DNA of 64,000 bases, from the NCBI GenBank assembly GCA_963813895.1, contig CAWFAS010000003.1:496001-560000 (forward strand), read 5' to 3'. The notes below the pieces were generated by a model. That model did not search any database. It was not told where the DNA came from and saw only the letters and a program-made list of their open reading frames with translations. A program made the translations under genes and the position numbers. Positions 17,992 to 28,216 of the stretch are shown one piece after another. The first letter of the stretch is position 1. Each line of letters starts with the position of its first letter. Source of the DNA: DASZWJ01 sp963813895 (GTDB lineage: Bacteria; Pseudomonadota; Gammaproteobacteria; JAURND01).

Positions 17992-20847
17992 TTAAGCATA
18001 TTCCCGCAATTCCCCCTCGCCCGTCACGTTTTCTACACAGCGTGAACATAAAGTAGGATGGTTTGGATCGCTACCCACATCCTCACGCCGGTGCCAACAG
18101 CGGTCACATTTTTCTGCGCTGGATGCAGATACTTCAATCCATAACCCTGGGATATCAGTCGCTATGGCATATTCATCGCGTATTGATAAGGGATGAACGA
18201 AAGCCATGGAGGTAATTAATACAAAACGTAGCTCATCACCTATTTTTATCAGATTATCATATAGTTTTGTATCACAATATAGATCAACCTCAGCAGCCAG
18301 GCCAGAGCCTATTTTACTGGTAGCACGCGCCTTTTCTAATTCCCGATTAACCTGTTCGCGCACCTGCATCATCTGCTGCCAAAAATGTGCACCAAACGGG
18401 TCATCTGCTGGTAGTGCAGGTAATGCCTCGTCCCAGCAGGTGAAAAAAACAGATGCTTGTTCACGCCAATGAATATTCTGCCAAATCTCTTCTGCAGTAA
18501 AACTGAGAATGGGGGCTAATCCACGCACCAGAGATTCTAAAATATAATACAGTGCTGTCTGCGCTGAACGGCGAGCTCGACTATTAGTTTTAGTTGTATA
18601 TTGACGATCTTTAATAATATCCAGATAAAAGCTACCCATGTCTATGCTGCAAAATTGTTGCAGCTTCTGACTGACTTGATGAAATTGGAAATTATCATAT
18701 GCCTGCCTGACTTCTAATTGCAGCTGCCGCACGCGATCGATTGCCCAACGGTCTAGCGCTAATAGCTCAGTAAATGGCACCAAGTTTTCTTTAGGATTAA
18801 AATCAAATAAGTTTGATAACAAAAAACGTCCGGTATTGCGAATTCGACGGTAAACTTCTGCTACACGCTGTAAAATTTCATCGGAAATGGTAGCTTCAGA
18901 ACGATAGTCAGTCGACGCTACCCACAATCGTAAAATATCCGCACCTAAGCTATTCCAAACTTTTTCCGGCAAAATCACATTCCCCAGTGATTTGGACATC
19001 TTTTGTCCCTGTACATCAATAGTAAAACCATGTGACAGGGAAATCCGATAAGGCGCTTTTCCATACATAGCCGTCGCCGTTAATAATGACGACTGAAACC
19101 AACCGCGGAATTGATCTGATCCTTCTAAATACATATCTGCAGGCCAGGCAAGTTCAGGGCGTTTAGCTAAGACGCAAGCATGGGTTACGCCGGAATCAAA
19201 CCAAACGTCCAAGCTATCGGAAACTTTGCGGTAATCTGCAGCCGTCTCACCCAGCAAGGTCTCAACAGACAGATCATGCCAGGCGTCAATTCCACCTTGC
19301 TCTACCAAGGCAGCTACCTTCTCCATCAATGCGGGGGTATCAGGATGCAACTCATTGGTTTGTCTATGGATAAACAAAGTCAATGGCGTGCCCCACAAGC
19401 GTTGACGGGAGATGCACCAGTCCGGTCGTTGCAATACCATATCTGCTATCCGAGCCTGGCCCCACTCTGGGGACCAAGTGACGTGATCAATCGCAGCCAA
19501 CGCCTTGTTACGCATACCTTTGTGTTCCATGCTAATAAACCACTGTGGCGTAGCACGGAAAATGAGCGGAGTTTTGTGACGCCAACAATGCGGATAACTA
19601 TGCTGAATCTGCTGCTGATGGACTAAGCTACCTTGTTCTTGTAATACCCCTATCACATGCTCATTTACTTTATATACGTGTTCACCAGCAAAGAATGGGG
19701 TGCCTGGAATAAAACAGCCTTTATCATCAACGGGATTATCTATAGGTAAGTTATAACGGCTACCCACTACATAGTCATCCTGGCCATGGGCAGGAGCGGT
19801 ATGCACCGCACCGGTACCCGTTTCCACAGTGACATGATCTCCCAAAATAATGGGTACCTGTCGCGGTAAAAAAGGATGCTGCAATTTAAACCCTTCTAGT
19901 GCTTCACCTAGACTGGAAGCCAATACGTGATAATTGCTTATTGCATAACGCTGCATGACCGATTCAACTAAGGAAGCGGCAATAACTAAATAATATTTTT
20001 GCTGCGAGTTTGTAGGTTTAGGCATTTGCATAGCAGCAGTGGGAATATATTCCACCAGAGCATATTCAATATTGGTATTCAAAGCGACCGCCTGATTGGC
20101 CGGCAGAGTCCACGGTGTGGTTGTCCAAATCACCACACTAACGGGATGAAATGGCACATATTTGCGGTTAAATCGGGCCAAGAAAGCTGCAGGGTCAATC
20201 ACTTCAAAGCGTACATCAATCGCAAAGGAAGCTTTATCTCGGTATTCTACTTCAGCTTCTGCCAATGCAGAACCACAGGCCACACACCAGTGCACGGGTT
20301 TACTACCTCGCACCACATGACCATTAGCAATAATTTTCGCCAAGCTACGAATCACTTCCGCCTCAAAAGAAAAATCCATAGTCATATAAGGATTTTCCCA
20401 GTCACCAAATACCCCTAAACGTTTGAATTCTTCCCGCTGTATTTCCATCTGTCCCTGAGCATAATCGCGGCAGGCTTTGCGAAACTCTCGGGGAGTTGCC
20501 TTCTGGCCACTTTTCTCTAACATTTTTTCGACATTCAGTTCTATAGGTAAGCCATGACAATCCCAGCCCGGCACATAAGGCGTATCATAGCCAGCCAGCG
20601 TTTTCGATTTTAATACAATGTCTTTTAAGGTTTTGTTTAATGCGTGACCAATATGTATACGACCATTGGCATAGGGCGGACCATCATGCAAAATAAATTT
20701 TTTACGCGATTCATTTTTGCTACGCAGCGTGTCATAAATGCGATTTTTTTCCCAGAACTCTAGAATTTGCGGCTCACGTTTAGCAAGATCAGCTCGCATG
20801 GGGAAATCAGTTTTAGGAAGATTTAAAGTATCTTTATAGTCCGTCAT
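17992..20847 (-). CDS. ileS: Isoleucyl-tRNA synthetase
   Basis: This class I synthetase of 951 residues has normal length. The signature HIGH is at 65-68 in DGPPYANGRIHIGHALNK and the second ATP loop is KMSKS in GQKMSKSLGNV. The editing domain lies between them (TTPWTLPANQAV, TGAVHTAPAHGQDD). A C-terminal zinc knuckle has Cys914-x2-Cys917 and Cys934-x2-Cys937, typical of the eubacterial subtype. It precedes lspA in one operon. Confidence 0.98.
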   Translation of the reverse strand: MTDYKDTLNLPKTDFPMRADLAKREPQILEFWEKNRIYDTLRSKNESRKKFILHDGPPYANGRIHIGHALNKTLKDIVLKSKTLAGYDTPYVPGWDCHGLPIELNVEKMLEKSGQKATPREFRKACRDYAQGQMEIQREEFKRLGVFGDWENPYMTMDFSFEAEVIRSLAKIIANGHVVRGSKPVHWCVACGSALAEAEVEYRDKASFAIDVRFEVIDPAAFLARFNRKYVPFHPVSVVIWTTTPWTLPANQAVALNTNIEYALVEYIPTAAMQMPKPTNSQQKYYLVIAASLVESVMQRYAISNYHVLASSLGEALEGFKLQHPFLPRQVPIILGDHVTVETGTGAVHTAPAHGQDDYVVGSRYNLPIDNPVDDKGCFIPGTPFFAGEHVYKVNEHVIGVLQEQGSLVHQQQIQHSYPHCWRHKTPLIFRATPQWFISMEHKGMRNKALAAIDHVTWSPEWGQARIADMVLQRPDWCISRQRLWGTPLTLFIHRQTNELHPDTPALMEKVAALVEQGGIDAWHDLSVETLLGETAADYRKVSDSLDVWFDSGVTHACVLAKRPELAWPADMYLEGSDQFRGWFQSSLLTATAMYGKAPYRISLSHGFTIDVQGQKMSKSLGNVILPEKVWNSLGADILRLWVASTDYRSEATISDEILQRVAEVYRRIRNTGRFLLSNLFDFNPKENLVPFTELLALDRWAIDRVRQLQLEVRQAYDNFQFHQVSQKLQQFCSIDMGSFYLDIIKDRQYTTKTNSRARRSAQTALYYILESLVRGLAPILSFTAEEIWQNIHWREQASVFFTCWDEALPALPADDPFGAHFWQQMMQVREQVNRELEKARATSKIGSGLAAEVDLYCDTKLYDNLIKIGDELRFVLITSMAFVHPLSIRDEYAIATDIPGLWIEVSASSAEKCDRCWHRREDVGSDPNHPTLCSRCVENVTGEGELREYA

Positions 20848-20900
20848 GGTTACCTTTAATATGTTGATATCAATGAATCAGCTGGTAGGACTTAGTTAGG

Positions 20901-20955
20901 TGGCTGTCATCCTGAGCGTATACTGTCATCCTGAGCGTAGCGAAGGATCTCCATG
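20901..20955. repeat. Tandem CTGTCATCCTGAGCGTA repeats
   Basis: Two direct copies of CTGTCATCCTGAGCGTA stand 20 bp apart, the second continuing GCGAAGGATCT. This is a short interspersed repeat in the ileS/xthA spacer and also occurs in palindromic form elsewhere in the window. Confidence 0.6.
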
Positions 20956-21000
20956 TGCAAGTGGCACTTCACATGACTCGCATTGCTTTACCCAAAAGCC

Positions 21001-21780
21001 TTACAATGACAAATCATACTCCATAATTAACGGCGCATGATCGGAAAATTTCTCCTGGGTATAAATCTCGACTGATAATACTTTATTGCGCAATCCGGGG
21101 GTAATAATCTGATAATCAATGCGCCAACCGACGTTTTTTGCCCGCGCCTGACCCCGAGTAGACCACCAGGTATACTGATCAGGCTCTTGATTTACTACTC
21201 TAAAAGCATCGACAAATCCCACTTTATCAAATAATTCATCCAGCCATGCACGTTCTTGTGGCAAAAAACCCGAATTCTTTTGGTTACTTCGCCAATTTTT
21301 CAAGTCAATGTTTCTATGAGCGATGTTCCAGTCACCACAAATAATAAATTCTCGCGGCTGTTTGCGTATCTTTTCTAATTGCAGCATGTAATGTGACATA
21401 AACTCAAATTTATGCCCTTGCCTCTCTTCTCCACTGGTACCCGATGGCATGTATAGCGAACCAATACATAAATTAGCAAAGTCAGCCTGAATATAACGCC
21501 CTTCTTGGTCTGCTATGGGCCACCCCAGCCCTGTCTCCACTTTATCGGGCTCCTTACGTGTATAGATTCCCACGCCACTATAGCCTTTTTTGTCAGCATC
21601 ATGAAAAAAGCAGTGATAGCCTTGCGGTCGAAAATGCGCCCCTTCCAGATGCTCCATTTGCGCTTTGGTTTCCTGCAGGCAGACGACACCAGCATTTTGT
21701 TGCTCCAGCCAAGCGAAAAAACCTTTAGTAGCGGCAGAGCGGATACCATTTAAATTCATGGTGATGATTCGTAAAGTCAT
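21001..21780 (-). CDS. xthA: Exodeoxyribonuclease III / AP endonuclease
   Basis: This Mg-dependent DNA repair nuclease of the EEP fold has 259 residues. It has the N-terminal MNLNGIRSAATKGFFAWL, the metal-binding Glu in VVCLQETKAQ, GDWNIAHRNIDLKNW, and the C-terminal catalytic SDHAPLIMEYDL. The GWRIDYQIIT segment is typical of the XthA branch. It is a single gene divergent from hinT. Confidence 0.95.
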   Translation of the reverse strand: MTLRIITMNLNGIRSAATKGFFAWLEQQNAGVVCLQETKAQMEHLEGAHFRPQGYHCFFHDADKKGYSGVGIYTRKEPDKVETGLGWPIADQEGRYIQADFANLCIGSLYMPSGTSGEERQGHKFEFMSHYMLQLEKIRKQPREFIICGDWNIAHRNIDLKNWRSNQKNSGFLPQERAWLDELFDKVGFVDAFRVVNQEPDQYTWWSTRGQARAKNVGWRIDYQIITPGLRNKVLSVEIYTQEKFSDHAPLIMEYDLSL

Positions 21781-22006
21781 AATTAGTCAACAGCTTAAGA
21801 TAGGAAAAGGCTTCATTATAGGGGATAAGCTTATCCCTCACAACTATACTTAAAGCCTATAGGTAACGCCGTTACTTCATTATAGATATTTATCTGGAGT
21901 GTTTGATTTTAGGCATAGATAAACAAATCTCCAGCAAGACACTTTTTCTCAGCCATGTTAAGATCCGTAGCATGTGCTTAATATACTAAACCAATGGATC
22001 AATCCC

Positions 22007-22351
22007 ATGAAAGATTGCCTATTTTGTAAAATTTTAAATCAAGAAATACCTGCAACCATTATCTATGAAGATGATCAGGTTATTGCGTTCGACGACATCC
22101 ATCCTAAAGCCCCGATCCATAAACTGATTATTCCTCGTAAGCATATTGCTACCTTGAATGATTTAGCAGACGAAGATAAACTGCTGGCAGGTCATATACT
22201 TTATGTCACCCAATTGTTGGCCAAACAATTAAATATTGCTGAGCCAGGATATCGCGTCGCCTTAAACTGTAATGCCGCTGGTGGCCAGGTTATATACCAT
22301 CTGCACCTACACTTGCTAGGTGGGCGCCCTATGTCAGTTGCTTTTGATTAA
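22007..22351 (+). CDS. hinT: HIT-family hydrolase (HinT-like)
   Basis: This purine nucleoside phosphoramidase belongs to the histidine triad superfamily. The start MKDCLFCKILNQEIPA at 22007 is the usual HinT N-terminus. The catalytic triad reads HLHLHLLGG near the end, followed by RPM. It has 114 residues, normal length. The stop is 4 bp before folE, so the two genes are probably co-transcribed. Confidence 0.95.
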   Translation: MKDCLFCKILNQEIPATIIYEDDQVIAFDDIHPKAPIHKLIIPRKHIATLNDLADEDKLLAGHILYVTQLLAKQLNIAEPGYRVALNCNAAGGQVIYHLHLHLLGGRPMSVAFD

Positions 22352-22355
22352 ATCT

Positions 22356-22898
22356 ATGGAAAAATACTTTTCTGAAATTATTAAAGCGATTGGTGAAGAT
22401 ACCGACCGCGAAGGTTTGCGTGATACACCAAAACGCGCAGCTGAAGCCTTAAAATATTTAACTCGAGGCTACCATCAGAATCTGGATGCGATCGTTAATC
22501 AGGCGGTTTTTACCTCGTCCATGTCGGAAATGGTTATCGTAAAAGATATCGAACTTTATTCCCTGTGTGAGCACCATCTTTTACCTTTTGTCGGTAAATG
22601 TCATGTGGCTTATATCCCAAAAGGTAAAATTATCGGTTTATCTAAGGTTGCTCGCATTGTTGATTTGTTTGCACGCCGGCTACAAGTACAGGAACAACTC
22701 ACAGAGCAAATAGCCGAGTCGCTATATGAAGCTATTGGTGCTGCAGGTGTGGGAGTGATTATCGAAGCTAAGCATTTCTGTATGATGATGCGCGGAGTAG
22801 AAAAACAAAACTCGGTCATGAAGACCTCTAAAATGTTGGGGTCATTTCGTGATGATAATCGCACCCGATCGGAATTCTTAAGCTTGATAGCGGGTTAG
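22356..22898 (+). CDS. folE: GTP cyclohydrolase I
   Basis: FolE converts GTP to dihydroneopterin triphosphate, the first step of folate synthesis. The 180-residue enzyme carries the zinc ligands in LCEHHLLPFVGKCH and CMMMRGV, plus SKVARIVDLFARRLQVQE. The ATG at 22356 gives the right length; an earlier start at 22320 would run through the hinT end. The SDR at 33956 and the QueD-like protein at 43740 are other pterin-type enzymes in the window. Confidence 0.97.
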   Translation: MEKYFSEIIKAIGEDTDREGLRDTPKRAAEALKYLTRGYHQNLDAIVNQAVFTSSMSEMVIVKDIELYSLCEHHLLPFVGKCHVAYIPKGKIIGLSKVARIVDLFARRLQVQEQLTEQIAESLYEAIGAAGVGVIIEAKHFCMMMRGVEKQNSVMKTSKMLGSFRDDNRTRSEFLSLIAG

Positions 22899-23028
22899 TC
22901 TTAAGGCATTGTGCAGGAATAAGCACTGTAGCCTGCTTTGCTTGTGGGCTGTCATCCTGACTCTTCTTCGCAGGGGGCGTTGTTGAATAATTCGCTCCCA
23001 TTTTTGGAACGCACTGTATCGCCTCGCG

Positions 23029-23203
23029 GGGGCTGTGTTGAATAATTCTCTTCTTAACTATCTGAAACTCTATGATCCCCTCTCCCCTTGCGGGAGAGGG
23101 TTAGGGAGAGGGGGTTGGTGTGGCATTCATTGGTGAAAAATAAATGGTAAATGCTTAATATTACCCCTCTCCCTAGCCCTCTCCCGCAAGGGGAGAGGGG
23201 AAC
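23029..23203. repeat. REP-like element, family A (paired copies)
   Basis: Two oppositely oriented GC-rich hairpins (CCCCTCTCCCCTTGCGGGAG at 23077 and its inverse at 23164-23202) enclose an AT-rich linker with TGGCATTCATTGGTGAAAAA and AATGCTTAATATTA. The left flank GTTGAATAATTCTC...GAAACTCTATGAT matches the right side of the copy at 39021-39119. The 22899-23204 spacer otherwise shows only GTTGAATAATTC fragments and no gene. Confidence 0.8.
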
Positions 23204-23204
23204 A

Positions 23205-23639
23205 TTAAGTCTCTGCCTGAGCTAAAAGCTGCGTTAATTGTTGATAATTAGTTAATACTTTAGACTGATAGCGTTCATTAAGATAAGGCGTATGTGAATG
23301 ATAACCCGCTACGCCGCGCCAGTATCCACCATCAGCTGCGGCCAGAGAATCCGCAATATTACTGCTTAAAATCCAGGTCCCAACCATAACGTTCACACAA
23401 GGGTCATTCTGAACCTGGTCACGGGTATAACCATAGGGAGCAATTCTAGATAGCCAGATGGAATTAATTTGCATGGGACCATAATCATAGGTGCCATTTT
23501 TATTCGGGCTGGCCATACCAACTTCCCCGCCCTCAGTATTCAAGACAGAAATAATGACTTTAGCGGGGACATAATAAGTAACTGCAGCTTGATTGATACA
23601 TTCTACTGGCACTCCATGTATAAGCAATGCGCTGGCCAT
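23205..23639 (-). CDS. Small lytic transglycosylase (SLT, VirB1/IagB-like)
   Basis: This peptidoglycan-cleaving enzyme has 144 residues. The catalytic Glu36 lies in SVLNTEGGEVG and the SLT motif continues YDYGPMQINSIW. The N-terminus (ASALLIHGVPVECINQAAVTY) lacks a clear signal peptide although a good ribosome site (AAGGAG) fixes this start, so the protein may be exported by a specialised route or may act from within. Relatives accompany type III/IV secretion and pili, but no secretion genes are adjacent. Confidence 0.85.
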   Translation of the reverse strand: MASALLIHGVPVECINQAAVTYYVPAKVIISVLNTEGGEVGMASPNKNGTYDYGPMQINSIWLSRIAPYGYTRDQVQNDPCVNVMVGTWILSSNIADSLAAADGGYWRGVAGYHSHTPYLNERYQSKVLTNYQQLTQLLAQAET

Positions 23640-23787
23640 TTAATGCGCTCCTTAGCAGATAACCGTAGTGAAATGGGTGGATTTTACCGCGGTGGCTGCG
23701 CAAAGGCAAATTGGTAGTCATCTAATAAGATACGCAAAGCAGCCGTGAAGTTTTTCCGGCAGTCGGACAAACAGAATTGAATAGCTA

Positions 23788-25476
23788 TCAAGTCTTTTTT
23801 AACAGAAATAAATACCCCTCGACCGGCTGTTGTTTTTGCTGACGTAATACCACATTATCACCGCGCAATACTGAAAAATCATATTTTTTAGCTAACGATT
23901 CAATGTAATCACGCCGATGCGCAAAGCGTGCGTTGCTTTGCAGATAAAACGGCGCGGAAAAAGTTTTCTCCACGGTAAATGCAAACCAGCCTGCTGGCCT
24001 TAAAGCATCCCTAGCCAAAGCAAAGGTCTCATCTAAATCACCCACATAACCAAAAACATCCCCAGCTAGAATCAGATCGATATCACGGCTTTGCTGTAAT
24101 ACGGTATTAATATCTGCCTGCCTGAGTTCATCGTAAACCTTCTTTTGCTCAGCAGCAGCTAACATTTTTTCCGAAAGATCCACCCCTATGAGTTTATGTG
24201 CTAAGCGGCGAAATGGCACTCCACATAAACCAGTTCCACACCCCAATTCCAGAATAAACCATTCTTCTTGTTGCGAACCAACCTCTTGCGTGACCGCTTT
24301 AAACAGCAGATCAGGAACCTGGTAATGCAAATATTCCTGTAAATGCTTTTCGAAATGTGGCGCATATTGATCAAATAAATGTTCTACATATTCGTGGGGT
24401 GCAGTTGTCGGGGTCGACTTTTGGGCAATCGCAGCCAGGATATACAATAATTCTGGATCATTCGGACGCAACTTTAATGCAGCTTCATACTGAAAAGTCG
24501 CCTGCTGTAGATCTTCTTTCTTTAAATAGACCGCACCCAAATTGACGTGGGCATTATAGAAATTCGGATCTAACTTTAATGCTTCTTGTAAATAGGTAAT
24601 CGCTTCATCATGCCGATCCTGATAAGAAAAAATAACGCCCAAATTATAATAAGTATCCAGATCTGGCTGCACTGTCAGCAGACGCAGATAGCAACGCAAT
24701 GCCATTTCTGGATTACGCTGCGCCAAATACAGCGCACCCAAATTGTGCAAAGCCTCCGTATGATCAGGATGCAACGTAAGGGTCTGCTCATAATGAGCAA
24801 TTGCCTGCTCCAACAGGTTCTGCTGAGTCAATGCTACAGCTAATTGATGATGAGTTTCAGCGTGGCCAGGATCTAAACGCAATCGTTCTTCAAAATGTGC
24901 GGCTGCCTCCAATGGGCGGTTCTGCTGTAGCAATAACTGACCCAGGTGACCATGGGCTTGCGGATGCTGCGGTTGAATCTGTAAAGCCAATTCCAATTGT
25001 TCTTGAGCTTCAGTGAATTTTTGTTGTGCTGTTAATATGGTGCTGAGATTAAAATGCGCATCGGCATAGTCAGGTTTTAAGGTAATGGCGGCTTGATAAT
25101 ATTTCACAGCTTCATCCAGCTGGCCTTCCCTATAATACAAAATACCTAAATTATTATTTACCGAGGGTGAATTAGGCTGTAGTTTTAAAGCTGCCTGGTA
25201 ATGTTCAATCGCCAAATCGATTTGTCCCGACTGTCGATAAACATTTCCCAAGCTATTATGAAAAGTAGGTGACTCTGGCTCTTGTTTTAATGCAGCCAAT
25301 AACCAATTAAGTGCTGCTTCATAATCTCCCTGTTGCCCACTTAGAATACCCAAAAGATGCAATACTTCTGCACGGGTTGGCTCCTTAGTCAAAATTTGCT
25401 TATATAGCTTTTCTGCTTCAGGAAATTGCCCCGTTTGGTGCAGTTCTAATGCGCGCTGGAATAAATCTTCGGACAT
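23788..25476 (-). CDS. TPR-repeat protein fused to a SAM methyltransferase
   Basis: The protein has 562 residues. Residues 1-360 consist of about ten 34-residue TPR units (consensus A..NLG.....G...EA...Y..AL...P). Residues 370-562 form a class I methyltransferase with SAM motif LELGCGTGLCGVPF and LIGVDLSEKMLAAA. The TPR part presumably binds a protein partner. The substrate is unknown. The start overlaps the end of tag by about 30 bp, so translation is probably coupled. Confidence 0.85.
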   Translation of the reverse strand: MSEDLFQRALELHQTGQFPEAEKLYKQILTKEPTRAEVLHLLGILSGQQGDYEAALNWLLAALKQEPESPTFHNSLGNVYRQSGQIDLAIEHYQAALKLQPNSPSVNNNLGILYYREGQLDEAVKYYQAAITLKPDYADAHFNLSTILTAQQKFTEAQEQLELALQIQPQHPQAHGHLGQLLLQQNRPLEAAAHFEERLRLDPGHAETHHQLAVALTQQNLLEQAIAHYEQTLTLHPDHTEALHNLGALYLAQRNPEMALRCYLRLLTVQPDLDTYYNLGVIFSYQDRHDEAITYLQEALKLDPNFYNAHVNLGAVYLKKEDLQQATFQYEAALKLRPNDPELLYILAAIAQKSTPTTAPHEYVEHLFDQYAPHFEKHLQEYLHYQVPDLLFKAVTQEVGSQQEEWFILELGCGTGLCGVPFRRLAHKLIGVDLSEKMLAAAEQKKVYDELRQADINTVLQQSRDIDLILAGDVFGYVGDLDETFALARDALRPAGWFAFTVEKTFSAPFYLQSNARFAHRRDYIESLAKKYDFSVLRGDNVVLRQQKQQPVEGYLFLLKKT

Positions 25477-26042
25477 TGCACAACCTCAAGATGACGAAAA
25501 CAATTCACTGCGTGGTCATTAACCATGCCTATTGCCTGCATAAATGCATAACAAATAGTTGATCCTACAAAGGTAAAACCACGACGTTTTAAGTCCTTGG
25601 CCATGGCATCAGACTCTTTGCTGGTCGCTGGATTCTGTGCACTATCCTGCCATTGATTTATAATCGGAGTGCCCTCTACAAAACGCCAGATGTAATTATC
25701 AAAGGCGCCAAATTCTGTCTGCACTTTTAGAAATGATCCGGCATTAGTGACCACACTAGCCATTTTTAAGCGGTTACGGATCAATCCTGGATTGGTCAGC
25801 AAGCTCTGCATCTTCGCGGGTGTGTAGCGCACAATCTTATGCGGGTTAAATTGGTCCAAGGCGACGCGATAATGCTCACGCCTTTGCAATACCGTTAACC
25901 AGCTCAACCCTGCCTGTGCTCCCTCTAAAATCAAAAACTCAAAAAATTTCTGATCCTCATGTGTTGGGACCCCCCACTCTGTATCATGATATTGGGTAAG
26001 CAATGCATTATCTTTGCACCAGCCACAACGGATAATGGGCAT
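25446..26042 (-). CDS. tag: DNA-3-methyladenine glycosylase I
   Basis: Tag removes 3-methyladenine from alkylated DNA. The protein has 198 residues, close to E. coli. Family motifs are RCGWC at the N-terminus (zinc), YHDTEWGVP with the active Glu region, FEFLILEGAQAGLSW and GFTFVGSTICYAFMQAIGMVNDH. It is followed by the TPR-methyltransferase and preceded by mltB with a 3-bp gap, so it is part of a cell-wall/repair operon. Confidence 0.96.
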   Translation of the reverse strand: MPIIRCGWCKDNALLTQYHDTEWGVPTHEDQKFFEFLILEGAQAGLSWLTVLQRREHYRVALDQFNPHKIVRYTPAKMQSLLTNPGLIRNRLKMASVVTNAGSFLKVQTEFGAFDNYIWRFVEGTPIINQWQDSAQNPATSKESDAMAKDLKRRGFTFVGSTICYAFMQAIGMVNDHAVNCFRHLEVVQCPKIYSSAH

Positions 26043-26045
26043 GAA

Positions 26046-27041
26046 TTATCTTCCCGCTTCTTTTTTCACCATACTTCCCAATTCATAGACCACCAACGCA
26101 TAGCGATTGCTGGCATTGTATCTTTTGATAACTTGGAAATTAGCAAACGTAATCCAATGCTCAAAAGCATCAGGGTCTTCAAGAAATAACACTCCAGCCC
26201 GCATATCGCTTGGAACCTTTTCTACGGGAGCTAAACCATAATTAGCCAATTCTCGGACGGTAAAACGTAATCTACCGTCTTGGTTACTCAGCGTTCGAAA
26301 ATTCGCGTTGACAATTTTTGCACGTAACGCGACAGGTTCCCCTTCACGCCAACCTTTCTTCTGTAGGTAGTTCGCAACGCTGGCAATGGCATCACGGTTA
26401 TTAAAGAAAAGATCACTGAATTCGCTTTCGCCTTCAGCCACGGCATAAGTACGATAACTACTAGGCATAAATTGCGGCAAACCCAAAGCGCCGGCATAAG
26501 ATCCCTTGATGCTGAATGGGTCCCATTTCTGTTCACGAGACAGCAATAAAAACTGGGTTAATTCATTGGTAAAAAACTTACTGCGAGCGGGGTAACGAAA
26601 GGCTAAGGTAGCCAAAGTATCGAAGGCTGAGAAATTGCCTTTGTTACCACCATAAGATGTTTCAACCCCGATAATGCCTACAATAACAGTCGCAGGTACT
26701 CCATATTTTCGTTCCGCTGCCGCTAGAGCATGGGCATTTTTTCGAAAGTAAGCTACCCCCTCCCGGATTCTCTCTTTGGTAATAAACAAGTCTCGATAGT
26801 CGTACCAGGGGATTACATGACCGGGTGGCTGCATCATCTTGGCAACTACTTCAGGATCATATTGGACTTCTTTAAACCACTCGGTGAGCTGAGCTTCATT
26901 AAATCCATACTTATCACTGACAGTCTTAATATAACTTCGTACCTGTGGTTCATTACGCAGGTTTAAAGCTTGAGAGATGCTGGAGATGAATACCAGCATT
27001 AAAATCATTAATTTAATTAAAGTTGGTAATTTAAGTTTCAT
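26046..27041 (-). CDS. mltB: Membrane-bound lytic murein transglycosylase B
   Basis: MltB cleaves peptidoglycan glycan strands to 1,6-anhydro products. The start at 27041 (AAGGGA seven bases upstream) gives a signal sequence KLPTLIKLMILMLVFISSISQA without a lipobox cysteine, so it may be periplasmic or anchored only by the helix. The catalytic Glu lies in VGIIGVETSYGGNKG, followed by GALGLPQFMPSSYR and ANYLQKKGW. It stands at the 3' side of rodA and mrdA, in line with a role in elongation. Confidence 0.93.
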   Translation of the reverse strand: MKLKLPTLIKLMILMLVFISSISQALNLRNEPQVRSYIKTVSDKYGFNEAQLTEWFKEVQYDPEVVAKMMQPPGHVIPWYDYRDLFITKERIREGVAYFRKNAHALAAAERKYGVPATVIVGIIGVETSYGGNKGNFSAFDTLATLAFRYPARSKFFTNELTQFLLLSREQKWDPFSIKGSYAGALGLPQFMPSSYRTYAVAEGESEFSDLFFNNRDAIASVANYLQKKGWREGEPVALRAKIVNANFRTLSNQDGRLRFTVRELANYGLAPVEKVPSDMRAGVLFLEDPDAFEHWITFANFQVIKRYNASNRYALVVYELGSMVKKEAGR

Positions 27042-27070
27042 TTGCAGTTCCCTTAATAAAAACAAAAAAG

Positions 27071-28213
27071 CTAGCGCCCCAATAATTTCCTATGCGTATG
27101 TATCGACATAATAATGCCAAATCCAATCATAATGGTAACCATAGACGAACCACCATAACTAATGAGTGGCAAGGGCACACCCACCACTGGCATTAATCCA
27201 GTGACCATACCCATATTAACAAAAGAGGATAAGAAAAAAGTCAGGCTCAGACTGCCGGCCAAGAGGCGCGAGAAAGTGTCCTGCGCTTGCGTGCTAATAT
27301 ATAAGCCACGCAATGCAACATAGGTCATTAACAAAATCAGCAAACTACTGCCAATTAAACCCAACTCCTCACCGCAGACGGCAAATATAAAATCTGTCGC
27401 ATGTTCTGGCAGAAACTGAAGATGCGACTGAGTTCCTTGCAGATAGCCCTTGCCAAAAACCCCACCTGAACCTATAGCAATTTTCGATTGAATAATATGA
27501 TAACCGGTGCCTAATGGATCACGCTCTGGATCTAAAAAAGTCAATACTCGCTGCCGCTGGTAATCATGCAAGAAATGCCACAAAAAAGGTGCGCTGGCGG
27601 AAACTATAATTACCAGAATAATGACATAGCGCCATCTTATTCCTGCCAATAACAGCACGCAGACCCCGGTAAATAAAATAATTAACGCCGTACCCAAATC
27701 TGGCTGTTTAGCTGTTAATCCTACCGGCACCACCAACAAAATAGCACATAATAAAAGTATTAAAATATTAGGAGGTAAAGATTTTTTATCCAGCACCCAA
27801 GCCAACATCATTGGCATAGCTAATTTCATAATTTCTGAAGGTTGAAAGTGGAATAAACCCAAATCTAACCATCGCTGTGCACCTTTGCCACTGTGACCGA
27901 CCACCATTACCGCAAATAGCAGGAATACACCGATAGCAAATATTACTGGCGCCCACTGATAATAGCGTTGTGGGGGGATCTGGGCAAATAAGAACATACC
28001 CCCTACTCCAAAAATGACCCAAAGTCCCTGGTGAGCTATTAAAAGCAAGCTTTGGTTATCCGCACTAAATAAAATTAACATCCCAACAGCTATTACCAAC
28101 ACTAAACCTACCAAGAGTGGCAAATCAATATGCATTTTTTCCCAGAAGGTACGTACCAAACGGTTACCTGAGGGATGAGCAAATGATTCTTGAAGTAAAT
28201 TATTCTGATTCAT
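27071..28213 (-). CDS. rodA: RodA, SEDS peptidoglycan glycosyltransferase
   Basis: RodA polymerises glycan strands in the elongasome with PBP2. The 380 residues have about ten transmembrane helices and the SEDS signatures GHSGKGAQRWL, FQPSEIMKLAM, KQPDLGTALI and LPEHATDFIFAVCGEELG, which holds the catalytic Asp. The C-terminal PVVGVPLPLISYGGSSM is conserved. mrdA lies immediately upstream with 3 bp between the genes. Confidence 0.97.
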   Translation of the reverse strand: MNQNNLLQESFAHPSGNRLVRTFWEKMHIDLPLLVGLVLVIAVGMLILFSADNQSLLLIAHQGLWVIFGVGGMFLFAQIPPQRYYQWAPVIFAIGVFLLFAVMVVGHSGKGAQRWLDLGLFHFQPSEIMKLAMPMMLAWVLDKKSLPPNILILLLCAILLVVPVGLTAKQPDLGTALIILFTGVCVLLLAGIRWRYVIILVIIVSASAPFLWHFLHDYQRQRVLTFLDPERDPLGTGYHIIQSKIAIGSGGVFGKGYLQGTQSHLQFLPEHATDFIFAVCGEELGLIGSSLLILLMTYVALRGLYISTQAQDTFSRLLAGSLSLTFFLSSFVNMGMVTGLMPVVGVPLPLISYGGSSMVTIMIGFGIIMSIHTHRKLLGR

Positions 28214-28216
28214 AAA